From: Streptococcus ferus DSM 20646
Lineage (GTDB): Bacteria > Bacillota > Bacilli > Lactobacillales > Streptococcaceae
NCBI RefSeq assembly: GCF_000372425.1
Contig: NZ_AQVD01000005.1
Coordinates: 1 to 64,000 of the forward strand
Length of the DNA: 64,000 bases
Reading direction: 5' to 3'
A program made the translations under genes and the position numbers. Every line of letters starts with the position of its first letter. The first letter of the stretch is position 1. The notes beneath the pieces were generated by a model. The model was not told the DNA's origin. It saw nothing but the letters and a program-made list of their open reading frames with translations, and did not search any database. Positions 31,958 to 42,628 of this stretch are shown piece after piece.

Positions 31958-32331
31958 TAATCTTCTCCCACAACTTTGATATTCTGAACATAAACATTGA
32001 CCATATCAGCTGTAATCCCTAACTGATTTTCGAGATTAAATTTGACACGTTCCTGAATGTTTTTAGATACTTCACTAATTTTGACACCATAACTCATCAC
32101 AGTATAAACGTCTACCGAAATACCTGCTTCTGTTGATTTGACAACAACTCCCTTGGAATAGTTTTCTTTACGCAGGAGAGCTTGGAAATTATCCTTAAGG
32201 GCGCTTTTACTTGCCATGCCAACAACGCCAAAAATCTCCGTTGCTGAACCGCCGACCACTGTTGCAATAACGTCGTCAGATAATTCTATTTGACCATCTT
32301 TTGTATTAATTTTAACTGTCATGTCAGACAC
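31957..32331 (-). CDS. Asp23/Gls24 family (YloU-like) envelope stress protein
   Basis: 124 aa, the usual size of YloU-type DUF322 proteins, with conserved VIATVVGGSATEIFGVVGMAS and VDVYTVMSYGVKISEVSKNIQERV. It is thought to act near the cell envelope, but its function is not defined. It is translationally coupled to fakA and preceded by a TTGTTA-17-TATAAT promoter that starts in the rpmB terminator. Confidence 0.9.
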   Translation of the reverse strand: MSDMTVKINTKDGQIELSDDVIATVVGGSATEIFGVVGMASKSALKDNFQALLRKENYSKGVVVKSTEAGISVDVYTVMSYGVKISEVSKNIQERVKFNLENQLGITADMVNVYVQNIKVVGED

Positions 32332-32364
32332 CTCAAAAAAGTTTTTATCAGTTTATTTTATCAC

Positions 32365-32393
32365 ATTATACTAGGCTTGTAAAAAGATAACAA
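32365..32393 (-). promoter_or_regulatory. Promoter of the Asp23-fakA operon
   Basis: TTGTTA, 17-bp spacer and TATAAT (32365-32370) on the minus strand. The -35 overlaps the edge of the rpmB terminator U-tract. Confidence 0.7.
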
Positions 32394-32412
32394 AAAAAGC
32401 CTTCCGGCTTTT
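32392..32412 (-). terminator. rpmB terminator
   Basis: Short AAAGCC/GGCTTT stem with a 4-nt loop and a 7-U tract on the minus strand. Confidence 0.75.
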
Positions 32413-32417
32413 CATGA

Positions 32418-32606
32418 TTAGACACGTTCTACTTTACCAGACTTAAGCGCACGAGCTGAAGCCCAAACTTTTTTAGGTTTGCCATCGATAAGAACCGTTA
32501 CTTTTTGAAGATTTGGTTTTGCAACACGTTTGGTTTTATTCATCGCGTGTGAGCGGTTGTTAGCTGATACAGTCTTACGTCCTGTGAAATAACATACTTT
32601 AGCCAT
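32418..32606 (-). CDS. rpmB: 50S ribosomal protein L28
   Basis: 62-aa ribosomal protein bL28, beginning [25 protein letters not shown] (first residues shown in the [11 protein letters not shown] block) and ending with the conserved [17 protein letters not shown]. Full length. Its own strong promoter and terminator make it monocistronic. Confidence 0.97.
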   Translation of the reverse strand: MAKVCYFTGRKTVSANNRSHAMNKTKRVAKPNLQKVTVLIDGKPKKVWASARALKSGKVERV

Positions 32607-32661
32607 TTATTCATCATCCTCCTACTTAGATTCAGGTGTTTTTCACCACATACCAGATAAT

Positions 32662-32690
32662 TATAACAAAATGACTACTCTTTGACAATA
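32662..32690 (-). promoter_or_regulatory. rpmB promoter
   Basis: TTGTCA (32685-32690), 17-bp spacer and TATAAT (32662-32667) with an extended TG on the minus strand. Confidence 0.8.
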
Positions 32691-32783
32691 GTCTTTTCTT
32701 GAAATTTTCCAAAATGATGCCTGCCTCTTTTGAGAGTAAAACTCATTTTTCAGCAAAATAGACTTAAAAGTTTTTCTGATTCG

Positions 32784-32792
32784 TGCTATAAT
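32784..32792 (+). promoter_or_regulatory. Promoter of the DUF59 gene
   Basis: Extended -10 TG-C-TATAAT, with +1 near 32799. Confidence 0.65.
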
Positions 32793-32822
32793 GACTCTAT
32801 TACTGTTAAGAAGGGCAATGGA

Positions 32823-33164
32823 ATGAGGGAAGATATTAAAATTAACAGCCGTGTTCAAGATTTCAGCCAAGAAATCATTGAGAAACTGGAACACGTTATT
32901 GATCCAGAATTGGAATTAGATATTTATAACCTAGGCTTAATCTATGAAATCAGTATTGACGATCATGGTCTATGTCAAGTGGTCATCACCTTTACCGAAA
33001 CTCACTGTGACTGCTCAGATACGATTCCGCCGCAAATTATCGAACAGCTGAAGACAATTGAAGGCATTAAAGAGGTTGAGGTCAAGGTCGTCTGGGAACC
33101 GGTTTGGAACCCAACACGTCTCAGCCGTTATGGACGTATTTTTCTTGGTATCAATCCTAACTAA
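32823..33164 (+). CDS. DUF59/MIP18 family metal-sulfur cluster protein
   Basis: 113 aa, the PaaD/SufT-like domain alone: VIDPELELDIYNLGLIYEISI followed by TETHCDCSDTIPPQI with its conserved cysteines, and VWEPVWNPTRLSRYGR. Such proteins help mature Fe-S proteins. It is next to ilvD, which encodes an Fe-S enzyme, although convergently transcribed. The start at 32823 is set by AAGAAGGG; the longer ORF would run through the promoter. Confidence 0.9.
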   Translation: MREDIKINSRVQDFSQEIIEKLEHVIDPELELDIYNLGLIYEISIDDHGLCQVVITFTETHCDCSDTIPPQIIEQLKTIEGIKEVEVKVVWEPVWNPTRLSRYGRIFLGINPN

Positions 33165-33165
33165 A

Positions 33166-33191
33166 AAACTTCTAGGAATTCCTAGAAGTTT
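33166..33191. terminator. Bidirectional terminator between the DUF59 gene and ilvD
   Basis: A 26-nt perfect palindrome centred on GGAATTCC with A/T-run flanks. Confidence 0.9.
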
Positions 33192-33194
33192 TTC

Positions 33195-34913
33195 TTATTT
33201 CTTGCCTGTTTCTTCAGGTTTCCAAAAGTCTGTCACCGCACCCTTAGACGCTGATGAAACCGTGTGGGCATACTTCCCTAGCACACCTCGTGCGTAAAGC
33301 GGAGGCAATTCTGTTTCAGCCTGACGCTTGGCCAATTCCGCTTCTGTAATGGCAAAGCTCAGCTCTTTGGTATCTTGATCAATGGTAACCATATCCCCAT
33401 TACGCAGGTAAGCTATAGGACCGCCGTCCTGTGCTTCTGGTGCAATATGGCCAACAACAAGCCCGTATGTTCCACCTGAAAAACGGCCATCTGTTAAGAG
33501 GGCAACCGACTCCCCTTGACCCTTACCAACGATAATAGAAGAAAGCGACAGCATTTCAGGCATTCCCGGACCACCTTTAGGGCCAACAAAACGTACCACA
33601 ACCACATCTCCGTCAACAACATCATCATTTAAGACAGCCTCAATAGCCTCTTCCTCAGAGTCAAAAACCTTGGCTGGTCCAACGTGACGCCGAACTTTAA
33701 CACCGGAAACCTTAGCAACTGCGCCATCGGGAGCTAAGTTCCCGTGAAGGATAATCAGAGGACCATCCTCACGTTTAGGATTTTCCAGAGGCAGGATTAC
33801 TTTTTGTCCTGGTGTTAAGTCTGCAAAGTCAGCCAAATTTTCGGCAACAGTCTTACCGGTACAAGTCATTCGGTCACCATGCAGGAAACCATTAGCCAAG
33901 AGATACCTCATCACCGCCGGAACTCCTCCGACATTATAAAGGTCTTGGAAAACATACTGTCCAGAAGGCTTCAAATCAGCCAAATGTGGTACCTTGGCCT
34001 GTATCTCATTGAAATCATCAAGGGTCAGCTCAACATTGGCAGCATGAGCAATCGCCAAGAGGTGGAGGGTTGAGTTGGTTGACCCACCCAATGCCATGGT
34101 CACTGTAATAGCATCCTCAAAGGCTTCACGTGTCAAAATATCAGATGGTTTAATGCCTAATTCCAACATTTTCACAACGGCACGGCCAGCTGCTTCAATG
34201 TCAGCCTTTTTATCTGCTGATTCTGCAGGGTGAGAAGAAGACCCAGGAAGACTCATCCCCATCACTTCAATAGCTGTCGCCATGGTATTGGCAGTATACA
34301 TCCCGCCGCAACCGCCTGGGCCAGGACAGGCGTTACATTCTAATTCCTTGACCTCGTCTGCAGTCATATCTCCATGATTCCAGTGCCCCACCCCTTCAAA
34401 CACAGAGACTAAATCAATATCTTTGCCATTAAGATGGCCGGGTGCTATGGTACCACCATAAGCAAAGATAGCAGGAATATCCATATTGGCAATCGCAATC
34501 ATGGAGCCTGGCATGTTCTTATCACAACCGCCAATGGCCACAAAGGCGTCTACATTATGCCCACCCATGGCCGCTTCAATAGAGTCCGCAATGATATCAC
34601 GGGAGGTCAGAGAAAAACGCATTCCTTGAGTTCCCATGGCAATACCATCAGCAACCGTAATAGTGCCAAACTGGACAGGCCAAGCTCCTGAGTCTTTGAC
34701 TCCTTGTTTAGCGATTTTACCGAGGTCATGCAAGTGCATATTACAAGGCGTATTTTCAGCCCAAGTTGAGATGACCCCAACAATCGGCTGCTCAAAGCTC
34801 GTATCATCCATTCCCGTCGCCCGAAGCATGGCGCGGTTGGGCGATTTCACCATAGAGTCATAGACGGAGCTGCGATGTCTTAAGTTTTTAAGCGTTGTTT
34901 TATCGGTCATCAT
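33195..34913 (-). CDS. ilvD: Dihydroxy-acid dehydratase IlvD
   Basis: 572-aa Fe-S enzyme catalysing the dehydration that yields the 2-oxo acid precursors of valine and isoleucine. Cluster ligands are visible in GGCDKNMPG and [14 protein letters not shown]. It has an AAAGGAAA site upstream of a double ATG; the first is used here. It sits apart from ilvBNC/ilvA and has its own promoter; no CodY box is evident beside it. Confidence 0.97.
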   Translation of the reverse strand: MMTDKTTLKNLRHRSSVYDSMVKSPNRAMLRATGMDDTSFEQPIVGVISTWAENTPCNMHLHDLGKIAKQGVKDSGAWPVQFGTITVADGIAMGTQGMRFSLTSRDIIADSIEAAMGGHNVDAFVAIGGCDKNMPGSMIAIANMDIPAIFAYGGTIAPGHLNGKDIDLVSVFEGVGHWNHGDMTADEVKELECNACPGPGGCGGMYTANTMATAIEVMGMSLPGSSSHPAESADKKADIEAAGRAVVKMLELGIKPSDILTREAFEDAITVTMALGGSTNSTLHLLAIAHAANVELTLDDFNEIQAKVPHLADLKPSGQYVFQDLYNVGGVPAVMRYLLANGFLHGDRMTCTGKTVAENLADFADLTPGQKVILPLENPKREDGPLIILHGNLAPDGAVAKVSGVKVRRHVGPAKVFDSEEEAIEAVLNDDVVDGDVVVVRFVGPKGGPGMPEMLSLSSIIVGKGQGESVALLTDGRFSGGTYGLVVGHIAPEAQDGGPIAYLRNGDMVTIDQDTKELSFAITEAELAKRQAETELPPLYARGVLGKYAHTVSSASKGAVTDFWKPEETGKK

Positions 34914-34943
34914 TATTTCCTTTCAAGTCTATCAACTGCCCTT

Positions 34944-34972
34944 ATTATAGCACAAATTGCGGGATTTGATAA
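34944..34972 (-). promoter_or_regulatory. ilvD promoter
   Basis: TTATCA (34967-34972), 17-bp spacer and TATAAT (34944-34949) with an extended TG (TG-C-TATAAT) on the minus strand. Confidence 0.75.
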
Positions 34973-34984
34973 CAACAATAAGCA

Positions 34985-35016
34985 AAAGGACCTATCCTTA
35001 TGGATAAATCCTTATG
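34985..35016 (-). terminator. Possible fba terminator
   Basis: Two-part stem (AAGGA/TCCTT enclosing TATCC/GGATA with an AUAA loop). Only two or three U residues follow, so strength is uncertain. Confidence 0.45.
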
Positions 35017-35033
35017 ATGTGTTTCAGCAAAAA

Positions 35034-35915
35034 TTATGCTTTTCCTTCTGAACCAAAAACGTCAATACGTTCTTCAACTGCTACTGTAATCGCATCGAAA
35101 CCTGGTTTCAAGAATTTACGTGGATCAAAGAGTTTCTTAGCATCGTAGTCTGCTTCATTGGCATCGTAGTCACGTACAAACTGACGTGTTGCATTTGCAA
35201 AAGCAATTTGACACTCTGTATTAACGTTAACTTTGGCAACACCGAGACGGATAGCTTCTTTGATTTGATCGTCCGGAATCCCTGAACCACCGTGCAATAC
35301 GATTGGGAATCCTGGTACAGCTTCTGTCAATTTCTTCAAGTGGTCAAGGTCAAGACCTTCCCAGTTTGCTGGGTAAGGACCGTGAATGTTACCGATACCT
35401 GCCGCCAGGAAGTCAATCCCAGTAGCAACCATAGCTTTAGCATCTTCGATTGGTGCCAATTCACCTTTACCGACGATACCGTCTTCTTCACCACCGATAG
35501 TACCAACTTCAGCCTCAACTGAAATGCCTTTGGCATGGGCTTTTTCAACAACTTCCTTAGCTTTCGCAATGTTTTCTTCTACTGGAAGGTGTGAACCATC
35601 AAACATGATTGAAGTGTAGCCAACTTCGATACACTCGAGGGCATCTTCATAGTGACCGTGGTCAAGGTGAATAGCAACAGGCACAGTAATTCCCATAGCT
35701 TCAACAAGTGTTTCAATGAGCTGTTTACAAAGTTTGTAACCACCCATGTATTTTGCCGCACCCATTGATGTCTGAATAAGAACTGGTGCTTTTTTAGCTT
35801 CTGCGGCACGCAGGATTGCCTGAGTCCATTCAAGGTTGTTTGTGTTAAATCCACCAACGGCATAACCATTGTCACGCGCTGCTTGGACAAATTTTTCTGC
35901 TGAAACGATTCCCAT
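35034..35915 (-). CDS. fba: Fructose-bisphosphate aldolase, class II
   Basis: 293-aa zinc-dependent glycolytic aldolase that cleaves fructose 1,6-bisphosphate. Metal-ligand motifs are HLDHGHYEDALEC, GIGNIHGPYPANW and VLHGGSGIPDDQI. Codon usage looks strongly biased, as expected for a highly expressed glycolytic gene. It has an AGGAGG-like site (GGAGGCC) before the start and is monocistronic, upstream of tRNA-Leu on the same strand. Confidence 0.97.
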   Translation of the reverse strand: MGIVSAEKFVQAARDNGYAVGGFNTNNLEWTQAILRAAEAKKAPVLIQTSMGAAKYMGGYKLCKQLIETLVEAMGITVPVAIHLDHGHYEDALECIEVGYTSIMFDGSHLPVEENIAKAKEVVEKAHAKGISVEAEVGTIGGEEDGIVGKGELAPIEDAKAMVATGIDFLAAGIGNIHGPYPANWEGLDLDHLKKLTEAVPGFPIVLHGGSGIPDDQIKEAIRLGVAKVNVNTECQIAFANATRQFVRDYDANEADYDAKKLFDPRKFLKPGFDAITVAVEERIDVFGSEGKA

Positions 35916-36040
35916 TTTTAATAGGCCTCCTAATTATTTTTTGGGTTTTCCCCATTACCCTTTCATTTTATCATTTTTGGTGTGAAATTGCTAGTTCTAT
36001 TCTGAAAAACTTGATAAGAGTTTCACATATTCCTGAAAAT

Positions 36041-36064
36041 AAAAAAGCTGGCCTCAGCCAGCTC
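36041..36064 (-). terminator. tRNA-Leu terminator
   Basis: AGCTGGC/GCCAGCT stem followed on the minus strand by UUUUUUA, a few bases after the tRNA 3' end. Confidence 0.85.
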
Positions 36065-36067
36065 ATT

Positions 36068-36153
36068 TGCGGAAAGGGGGACTTGAACCCCCACGACCTA
36101 AAGCGGTCACAGGATCCTTAGTCCTGCGCGTCTGCCAATTCCGCCATTTCCGC
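36068..36153 (-). tRNA. tRNA-Leu (anticodon UAG)
   Basis: On the minus strand a GCGGAAA acceptor strand pairs with TTTCCGC and an A discriminator follows. The anticodon loop CTTAGGA sits between CAGGA and TCCTG arms, giving anticodon UAG for CUN codons. The variable arm is long, as in class II tRNAs, and the T arm is GGGGGTTCAAGTCCCCC. CCA is not encoded. It is a single-gene unit with its own consensus promoter. Confidence 0.95.
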
Positions 36154-36166
36154 TACAACAGAAAAT

Positions 36167-36195
36167 ATTATACCAAGTCATCACGAAGGTGTCAA
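36167..36195 (-). promoter_or_regulatory. tRNA-Leu promoter
   Basis: Perfect TTGACA (36190-36195), 17-bp spacer and TATAAT (36167-36172), also with an extended TG, on the minus strand. Confidence 0.9.
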
Positions 36196-36258
36196 GTCAT
36201 TTTTTACTTTTTATTAAAGCTTCCCTGCTTCTTTTCTTTAATACGCCAGACAATTCTT

Positions 36259-36287
36259 TTGACAGCATTAGGTAACTATGTTAAGCT
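36259..36287 (+). promoter_or_regulatory. Possible promoter of the DUF1761 gene
   Basis: TTGACA with a 17-bp spacer to a weak TAAGCT. Confidence 0.4.
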
Positions 36288-36330
36288 GACTTTTGCTAAT
36301 CATTTCATATATCATACACAAGGAGAAATC

Positions 36331-36708
36331 ATGACTATTTTATTTGCCGTCTTAGCCGGTATTGTGTCCTTTATTATCGGAGGTCTTTGGTATGGACTTA
36401 TCTTCAGACAAGCTTGGCTAAAGGCTGTCGGTCTGTCACCTAGCCAAATCGAAGCAGCCGGAAACGGCCAAAAAGAAATGCTCGCAACAGCCCTTATCGA
36501 AATCGTCACCGCCTGTCTGACGATAGTCTTCCTCAATGCACTCACCATCAACCCCATCAGTAGTGCGGCTATAATCGGACTGCTGTCCGTTTTATCAGCC
36601 CTTAAAAACTATCTCTTCGAACGAAGACCAATCAATCTGATTCTTATCAACGAAAGTTATAAGTGGATCTGTTTTTTGGTTGCCGGAATTTTTGCTTCTC
36701 TGATTTAA
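36331..36708 (+). CDS. DUF1761 membrane protein
   Basis: 125 aa with four predicted spans. The conserved opening IIGGLWYGLIFRQAWLKAVGL and the ending YKWICFLVAGIF match DUF1761, a family of unknown function. The start has an AAGGAGA site; the much longer ORF in this frame would read through the tRNA-Leu gene. Confidence 0.86.
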   Translation: MTILFAVLAGIVSFIIGGLWYGLIFRQAWLKAVGLSPSQIEAAGNGQKEMLATALIEIVTACLTIVFLNALTINPISSAAIIGLLSVLSALKNYLFERRPINLILINESYKWICFLVAGIFASLI

Positions 36709-36713
36709 CAGTC

Positions 36714-36748
36714 AAAAACCCCTTCTTGCATGGCAAGAGGGGTTTCTT
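36714..36748. terminator. Bidirectional terminator between the DUF1761 gene and pyrG
   Basis: AAACCCCTTCTTGC/GCAAGAGGGGTTT stem with one bulge and an ATG loop, flanked by A and T runs. Confidence 0.85.
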
Positions 36749-38443
<1,695 letters not shown>

Positions 38444-38450
38444 GATAAAT

Positions 38451-38480
38451 AGTATAAACTAAGAGGCTGTCTTTGTCAAT
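38451..38480 (-). promoter_or_regulatory. pyrG promoter
   Basis: TTGACA, 17-bp spacer and TATACT (38451-38456) on the minus strand, starting only a few bases after the rpoE stop codon. Confidence 0.8.
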
Positions 38481-38486
38481 GACTAA

Positions 38487-39071
38487 CTAGACTTCTTCGT
38501 CCTCGGAATAGTCATCCTCATCCTCGTCATCATCTTCGTCTAAATCAACGTTTTCATCCAAATCCTCATCCGGAATAATCTCATTGATCTCTGAGTCATA
38601 GGATTCCACCTCTGATTTTTCATCATCTGGATTTTCCTCATCATACTCAACGTCATCAGCTTCAGGCTCGAAACCTTCATCTTCAGGATCATCATCGCTA
38701 TAATCAATAGCGTCTTCATCCCCATCCATAAAAGCATTCACACGTTTACGCTTGCGTTTTGGTGCTCCGTCTTCCTCATCTTCTAGGGTTAAGATTTCTT
38801 CGTCAATTTCATCAATGGCGTACCATGAGCGCAGCCCCCATTTATTATCTCCCAGTGGGATAAAGCTGCCGTCTGTATTTAAATCAGAATAAAAGAAGGG
38901 AAGCGATTCACGGATATCTGAGTCTGATTTCTCCAGGTAGTTTTGGATTTCATTAACAAGGTCGCTAAAGTACATATCTTTATCACGGCCGCGTGCCTCC
39001 AAAATAGCACGCGCAACTTCAATCATTGAAAGTTCGCTTTTGTCTTGTCCAGCAAATACTTCTAATTCCAA
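38487..39071 (-). CDS. rpoE: DNA-directed RNA polymerase delta subunit
   Basis: 194 aa. An N-terminal HARE-HTH domain ([26 protein letters not shown]) is followed from about residue 95 by a disordered Asp/Glu-rich tail. RNAP delta, specific to Firmicutes, increases core recycling and transcription specificity. A basic patch (PKRKRKRVN) separates the domain from the acidic tail. Promoter TTGACG-17-TAGAAT upstream. Confidence 0.95.
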   Translation of the reverse strand: MELEVFAGQDKSELSMIEVARAILEARGRDKDMYFSDLVNEIQNYLEKSDSDIRESLPFFYSDLNTDGSFIPLGDNKWGLRSWYAIDEIDEEILTLEDEEDGAPKRKRKRVNAFMDGDEDAIDYSDDDPEDEGFEPEADDVEYDEENPDDEKSEVESYDSEINEIIPDEDLDENVDLDEDDDEDEDDYSEDEEV

Positions 39072-39101
39072 GGCGGTTCTCCTTTTTTGTCTTTCCCTAC
39101 T

Positions 39102-39130
39102 ATTCTACGCTAAAAATAAGTTTTCGTCAA
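39102..39130 (-). promoter_or_regulatory. rpoE promoter
   Basis: TTGACG (39125-39130), 17-bp spacer and TAGAAT (39102-39107) on the minus strand. Confidence 0.75.
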
Positions 39131-39157
39131 AGTCTTTTTATCAGGACAGCCCCGAAT

Positions 39158-39191
39158 GGTCAAAAAATTCTTATCCCAAATAGTGGGATAA
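39158..39191 (-). terminator. tig terminator
   Basis: CTTATCCCA/TGGGATAAG stem followed on the minus strand by AAUUUUUUG. Confidence 0.85.
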
Positions 39192-39205
39192 GAATAATCA
39201 GTTTA

Positions 39206-40489
39206 TTAGTCAACTTTAACAGAATCTGTGATGGCAGCAACTGCTTTCTTCATAGCAATATCATGTTTTAACATCTCTTCGGACAGAAGGTTGCGAACCT
39301 GTTCAACTTCCATGTTATATTCTGCAGCAAGGTCTGTGATTTCTTTTTCGATTTCTTCCGCAGAAGCTTCGAAACCTTCTGCTTTAGCAATCGCTTCGAT
39401 GACAAGGTTTGTTTTGACACGCTTGTCAGCATCCGCTTCATACTGCTTATGCAGATCTTCTTCAGATGTTCCTGTCAACTGGAAGTACATTTCTGGAGAA
39501 ATCCCTTGACGCTGCATATTGCCCATAAATTCTTGCATGGCACGATGAACTTCATCGTGAATCATTTCTTCTGGCAATTCAACAATTTCAGCATTGGCAA
39601 CAGCCAAATCAATCGCTGCAGCTTCAACAGCCTCATCATAGGCAACTGCTTTTGCAGATTCCAACTCTTTGCGATATTTAGCCTTCAACTCGTCTAAAGT
39701 GCCCACTTCATCATCGATATCTTTGGCCAATTCATCGTCCAATTCTGGCACTTCTTTCGCTTTAACTTCATGAATGGTTGTAGCAAACTTAGCATCCTTG
39801 CCAGCTAATTCTTCTGCCTGATAGTTTTCTGGGAAGGTAACTTCGACGGTGACTTCTTCTCCCGCTTTTTTACCAATCAGCTGATCTTCAAAGCCTGGAA
39901 TGAACTGACCTGAACCAAGTTCAAGTGAGAAATTATCGCCCTTACCGCCGTCAAATTCAACACCGTCAACAGACCCAACAAAGTCAATCACAACCGTATC
40001 ACCGGCTTCAGCAGCGTCTTCTTTGAGAACTAACTCAGCTAAGTTGTTACGCTCGCGCTCAATTTTGTCATTGACTTCATCGTCGCTAACATCCTTGCTT
40101 GTCTCAACAGATACAGAAAGGTCTTTATAATCACCCAATTTAACTTCAGGTTTGGTCACCACTTCTGCTGTGATTTCCCATTCTTGACCTTTTTCCATTG
40201 ATTTCACATCAACTTTTGGCTGAGCAACAACATCAAGTTCCAACTCTTTAACAGCTTCTTCATAAGCAGCAGGCAAGATAGCGTTCAAAGCATCCTCATA
40301 GAGTGCTTCCTCACCAAACTTTTGGTTAAAGACAGCGCGAGGCATATGACCTTTACGAAATCCTGGTACATTTAAGTCTTTCTTAATTTTGTTGAATGCC
40401 TGATCAAGAGCTGGCTTAATCTTATCTTGACTAATCGTGAAGCTAATCACACCACGATTAGCTGATGTGTTTTCAAATGATGTAGACAT
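39206..40489 (-). CDS. tig: Trigger factor (ribosome-associated chaperone and prolyl isomerase)
   Basis: 427 aa. The N-terminal ribosome-binding domain includes [13 protein letters not shown], close to the GFRxGxxP signature. A FKBP-type PPIase domain at about residues 160-240 has [17 protein letters not shown] and [15 protein letters not shown]. The rest is the long helical C-terminal substrate-binding domain. Known as ropA in S. mutans, where it affects stress tolerance and competence. Extended -10 promoter (TGATAAACT) and AAGGAG site. Confidence 0.96.
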   Translation of the reverse strand: MSTSFENTSANRGVISFTISQDKIKPALDQAFNKIKKDLNVPGFRKGHMPRAVFNQKFGEEALYEDALNAILPAAYEEAVKELELDVVAQPKVDVKSMEKGQEWEITAEVVTKPEVKLGDYKDLSVSVETSKDVSDDEVNDKIERERNNLAELVLKEDAAEAGDTVVIDFVGSVDGVEFDGGKGDNFSLELGSGQFIPGFEDQLIGKKAGEEVTVEVTFPENYQAEELAGKDAKFATTIHEVKAKEVPELDDELAKDIDDEVGTLDELKAKYRKELESAKAVAYDEAVEAAAIDLAVANAEIVELPEEMIHDEVHRAMQEFMGNMQRQGISPEMYFQLTGTSEEDLHKQYEADADKRVKTNLVIEAIAKAEGFEASAEEIEKEITDLAAEYNMEVEQVRNLLSEEMLKHDIAMKKAVAAITDSVKVD

Positions 40490-40670
40490 GAAGTCATTTC
40501 TCCTTAAAATTTATTTGCATTATTCAGTTTATCATATTTAGCGGTAATTTAAAAGTTTTTTCCATCTATTTATTCAGCAAATTTTAAGGCATCTTTCCTG
40601 CGTGTCCCTTTGGTAAAACAGGGACTGTCAGCAGCAATTTCAGCTTTTGATTTTGCATTTACGCTTTTTT

Positions 40671-40679
40671 TGATAAACT
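40671..40679 (+). promoter_or_regulatory. Extended -10 promoter of the MscS-family gene
   Basis: TG-A-TAAACT ends at 40679. Standard spacing puts +1 at 40686, the A of the start codon. Confidence 0.5.
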
Positions 40680-40685
40680 ATTAGC

Positions 40686-41543
40686 ATGACTATTGTAACC
40701 ACCTATCTCAACAAACTAAACTTGGATCAGATCATGCTGACCGTTTTAGAAAAGACGGTTTCCATCATCCTGCTCCTCATCTTTTTTGTCATTTTTAAAC
40801 GAATTGCGGGCTTCATTTTTGATCGCACTGTTGCCAAGTCCTTTTCCCTAACCAAGTATAACCAAGGCCGGCAGAAAACGCTCATTAAGCTGTCCCATAA
40901 TATCATGGACTATAGCCTTTATTTTTTATTAGCTTATTGGCTATTGGCTATTCTTGGTCTGCCGGTTTCCAGCCTCCTGGCCGGGGCTGGTATCGCTGGA
41001 GTAGCCATCGGTCTTGGTGCCCAAGGCTTTCTGTCAGATCTGGTCAATGGTTTCTTTATCTTATTTGAACGTCAATTCGACGTTGGGGATTCTGTACGTC
41101 TCAATGCGACAACAGGCTCTATCGCAGGTACCGTTTCCAGCGTGGGTATCAGGACCACCCAAATTCGCGATTTTGACGGAACCCTCCATTTTATCCCCAA
41201 CCGCAACATCACCATTGTCAGCAATCTCTCGCGCGGAGATATGCGGGCCCAGATTGATATTCCCATTTATGCCGATACCAACTTGGATATGCTGACAGAG
41301 ATCATTAGGGAGGTCAACGAAAAATATGTCAGTGACTACCCTGAGATTGTTGGTGTTCCCACCATCTGGGGGGCAAGGACATCTCCCAGCGGGCAATTTA
41401 TTTTCCGAGTCGACATCTTTGTGCAAAACGGCAAGCAAAGTCAGATTTACTATACTTTCTACCGCCTCTATCAAGAGGCCCTGCGAGAAAATCAGATTCC
41501 GTTGCCGACTGCTACCATCATGCCAACACCAAATAAGGTGTGA
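40686..41543 (+). CDS. MscS-family small-conductance mechanosensitive channel
   Basis: 285 aa. Three N-terminal membrane spans end in the glycine/alanine-rich pore helix (LLAGAGIAGVAIGLGAQGFLSDLVNGFFILFERQF), followed by the beta domain (VGDSVRLNATTGSIAGTVSSVGIRTTQIRDFDG) and an alpha-beta C-terminal cage. It relieves turgor on osmotic downshock. There is no ribosome-binding site before the ATG, and the extended -10 predicts a leaderless mRNA. A later in-frame ATG (residue 17) also lacks a ribosome-binding site and would remove the first helix. Confidence 0.92.
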   Translation: MTIVTTYLNKLNLDQIMLTVLEKTVSIILLLIFFVIFKRIAGFIFDRTVAKSFSLTKYNQGRQKTLIKLSHNIMDYSLYFLLAYWLLAILGLPVSSLLAGAGIAGVAIGLGAQGFLSDLVNGFFILFERQFDVGDSVRLNATTGSIAGTVSSVGIRTTQIRDFDGTLHFIPNRNITIVSNLSRGDMRAQIDIPIYADTNLDMLTEIIREVNEKYVSDYPEIVGVPTIWGARTSPSGQFIFRVDIFVQNGKQSQIYYTFYRLYQEALRENQIPLPTATIMPTPNKV

Positions 41544-41562
41544 GAGGACACTCTCACACCTT
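41535..41562. terminator. Bidirectional terminator between the MscS and UPF0340 genes
   Basis: A 12-bp perfect stem AAGGTGTGAGAG/CTCTCACACCTT with a short loop; it contains the mscS stop codon. T-run follows. Confidence 0.8.
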
Positions 41563-42126
41563 TTAATATTTGCGAATGGGGTCTGCGGTATAGCGGGCGC
41601 GCGAGCCGCCAATGAGCTTTGGCCGGCTGGCAAGAGCCGTCAAATGAGCACCGCCAAGTTCCTTTTGAATGGGTTTCAGAGGAACCTGAACTTTCTTGAT
41701 GTGCATCCCAATTGAAGTATCTCCGATATCAATACCTGCATGACCTACAACCTCTTCAACTTCAACAGGATCTTTCATAAAATCAAATGCTGCCAACTGG
41801 CCGCTGCCGCCTGCGTGAAGACTGGGCAAAACATTGACTAGTTCCAAATGCTTTTGCTCAGCCGCTTCTCGTTCAATGACCAGGGCCCGATTAAGGTGTT
41901 CGCAGCCTTGAACAGCCAGATAAATTCCCTTCTCATTAAGCAAGTCCAACATTGTCTTGACAATGACTCGGCCCACTTCCCGATTGGAATTTTGCCCAAT
42001 CACGCCTCCAGCGACTTCACTGGAAGATAAGCCAAGGACAAACACCTGTCCTTTTTGAATGGCACTGCGCTCAATAATGTCAGCAACAACAGTACGTGTT
42101 TCGTGAGATAATGTTTCCAAATCCAT
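41563..42126 (-). CDS. TIGR01440/UPF0340 family protein (YwlG-like)
   Basis: 187 aa, full length for the family, with conserved [44 protein letters not shown] [16 protein letters not shown] and [13 protein letters not shown]. Function unknown. It closes the truA-pdxK-S component operon on the minus strand with its own GAGGTGAT site. Confidence 0.9.
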   Translation of the reverse strand: MDLETLSHETRTVVADIIERSAIQKGQVFVLGLSSSEVAGGVIGQNSNREVGRVIVKTMLDLLNEKGIYLAVQGCEHLNRALVIEREAAEQKHLELVNVLPSLHAGGSGQLAAFDFMKDPVEVEEVVGHAGIDIGDTSIGMHIKKVQVPLKPIQKELGGAHLTALASRPKLIGGSRARYTADPIRKY

Positions 42127-42160
42127 CCCGCAATCACCTCATTTCTAAAACAGCCTTACC

Positions 42161-42628
42161 TTACCTGTTAAAGGCTCGACTCAAGAGATAGCCAACCAGC
42201 ATTCCCAAAACATTTTGCAGAAGATTTCCCCAGATACCTGCCAAAGAGGCACCTAGGCCATACATATACACAGAAGCTATAAAGTAGACCCCAACCATAG
42301 CCAATGTCGCCAAAACCAGCCCAATGAACCGCTTTTTACCCGACCAACCAGCCAAATAACCCTGAGTTCCATGAGCCAAAAGACTAATTACCATCCAATT
42401 GGGATAGCCCGCAAGAAGATCAATGAGAAAGCCTGATAAACCTCCGACGAGGGCTGCTTCTTTAGAACCCAAATAAAAGGCAGTGAAATAAACACCTGCA
42501 TCTAAGAGCGTTAAAAAGCCGGTCGGTGTTGGAATCATGATAAAGCGTCCCAAAAGGACACTGATTGCTGTTAAAAGAGCCAGAAGAGTCAGACGTCTGG
42601 TCTGCCGCTGCTTATCACTAGTGGTCAT
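42161..42628 (-). CDS. ECF transporter S component, probably for a B6- or thiamine-type vitamin precursor
   Basis: 155-aa hydrophobic protein with about five to six spans. RRLTLLALLTAISVLLGRF is the usual N-terminal helix that contacts the ECF module, and the overall pattern fits small-molecule S components. It overlaps the upstream pyridoxine/HMP kinase gene by 11 bp, so the cargo is likely the kinase substrate (pyridoxine family or HMP). The shared EcfA/A'/T module is not encoded nearby. Confidence 0.85.
   Translation of the reverse strand: MTTSDKQRQTRRLTLLALLTAISVLLGRFIMIPTPTGFLTLLDAGVYFTAFYLGSKEAALVGGLSGFLIDLLAGYPNWMVISLLAHGTQGYLAGWSGKKRFIGLVLATLAMVGVYFIASVYMYGLGASLAGIWGNLLQNVLGMLVGYLLSRAFNR

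Noticed and set aside
36021..36040. CodY-like sequence near fba and tRNA-Leu
   Set aside because: Only about 11 of 15 positions match and it lies in the tRNA terminator region, so it is probably chance.
36067..36330. N-terminal extension of the DUF1761 gene through tRNA-Leu
   Set aside because: It would translate the antisense of a tRNA gene; the start at 36331 has a good ribosome-binding site and matches the family start.
41061..41633. 190-aa minus-strand ORF opposite the MscS gene
   Set aside because: It runs through the bidirectional terminator and has no initiation signals; the MscS frame is clearly the real one.
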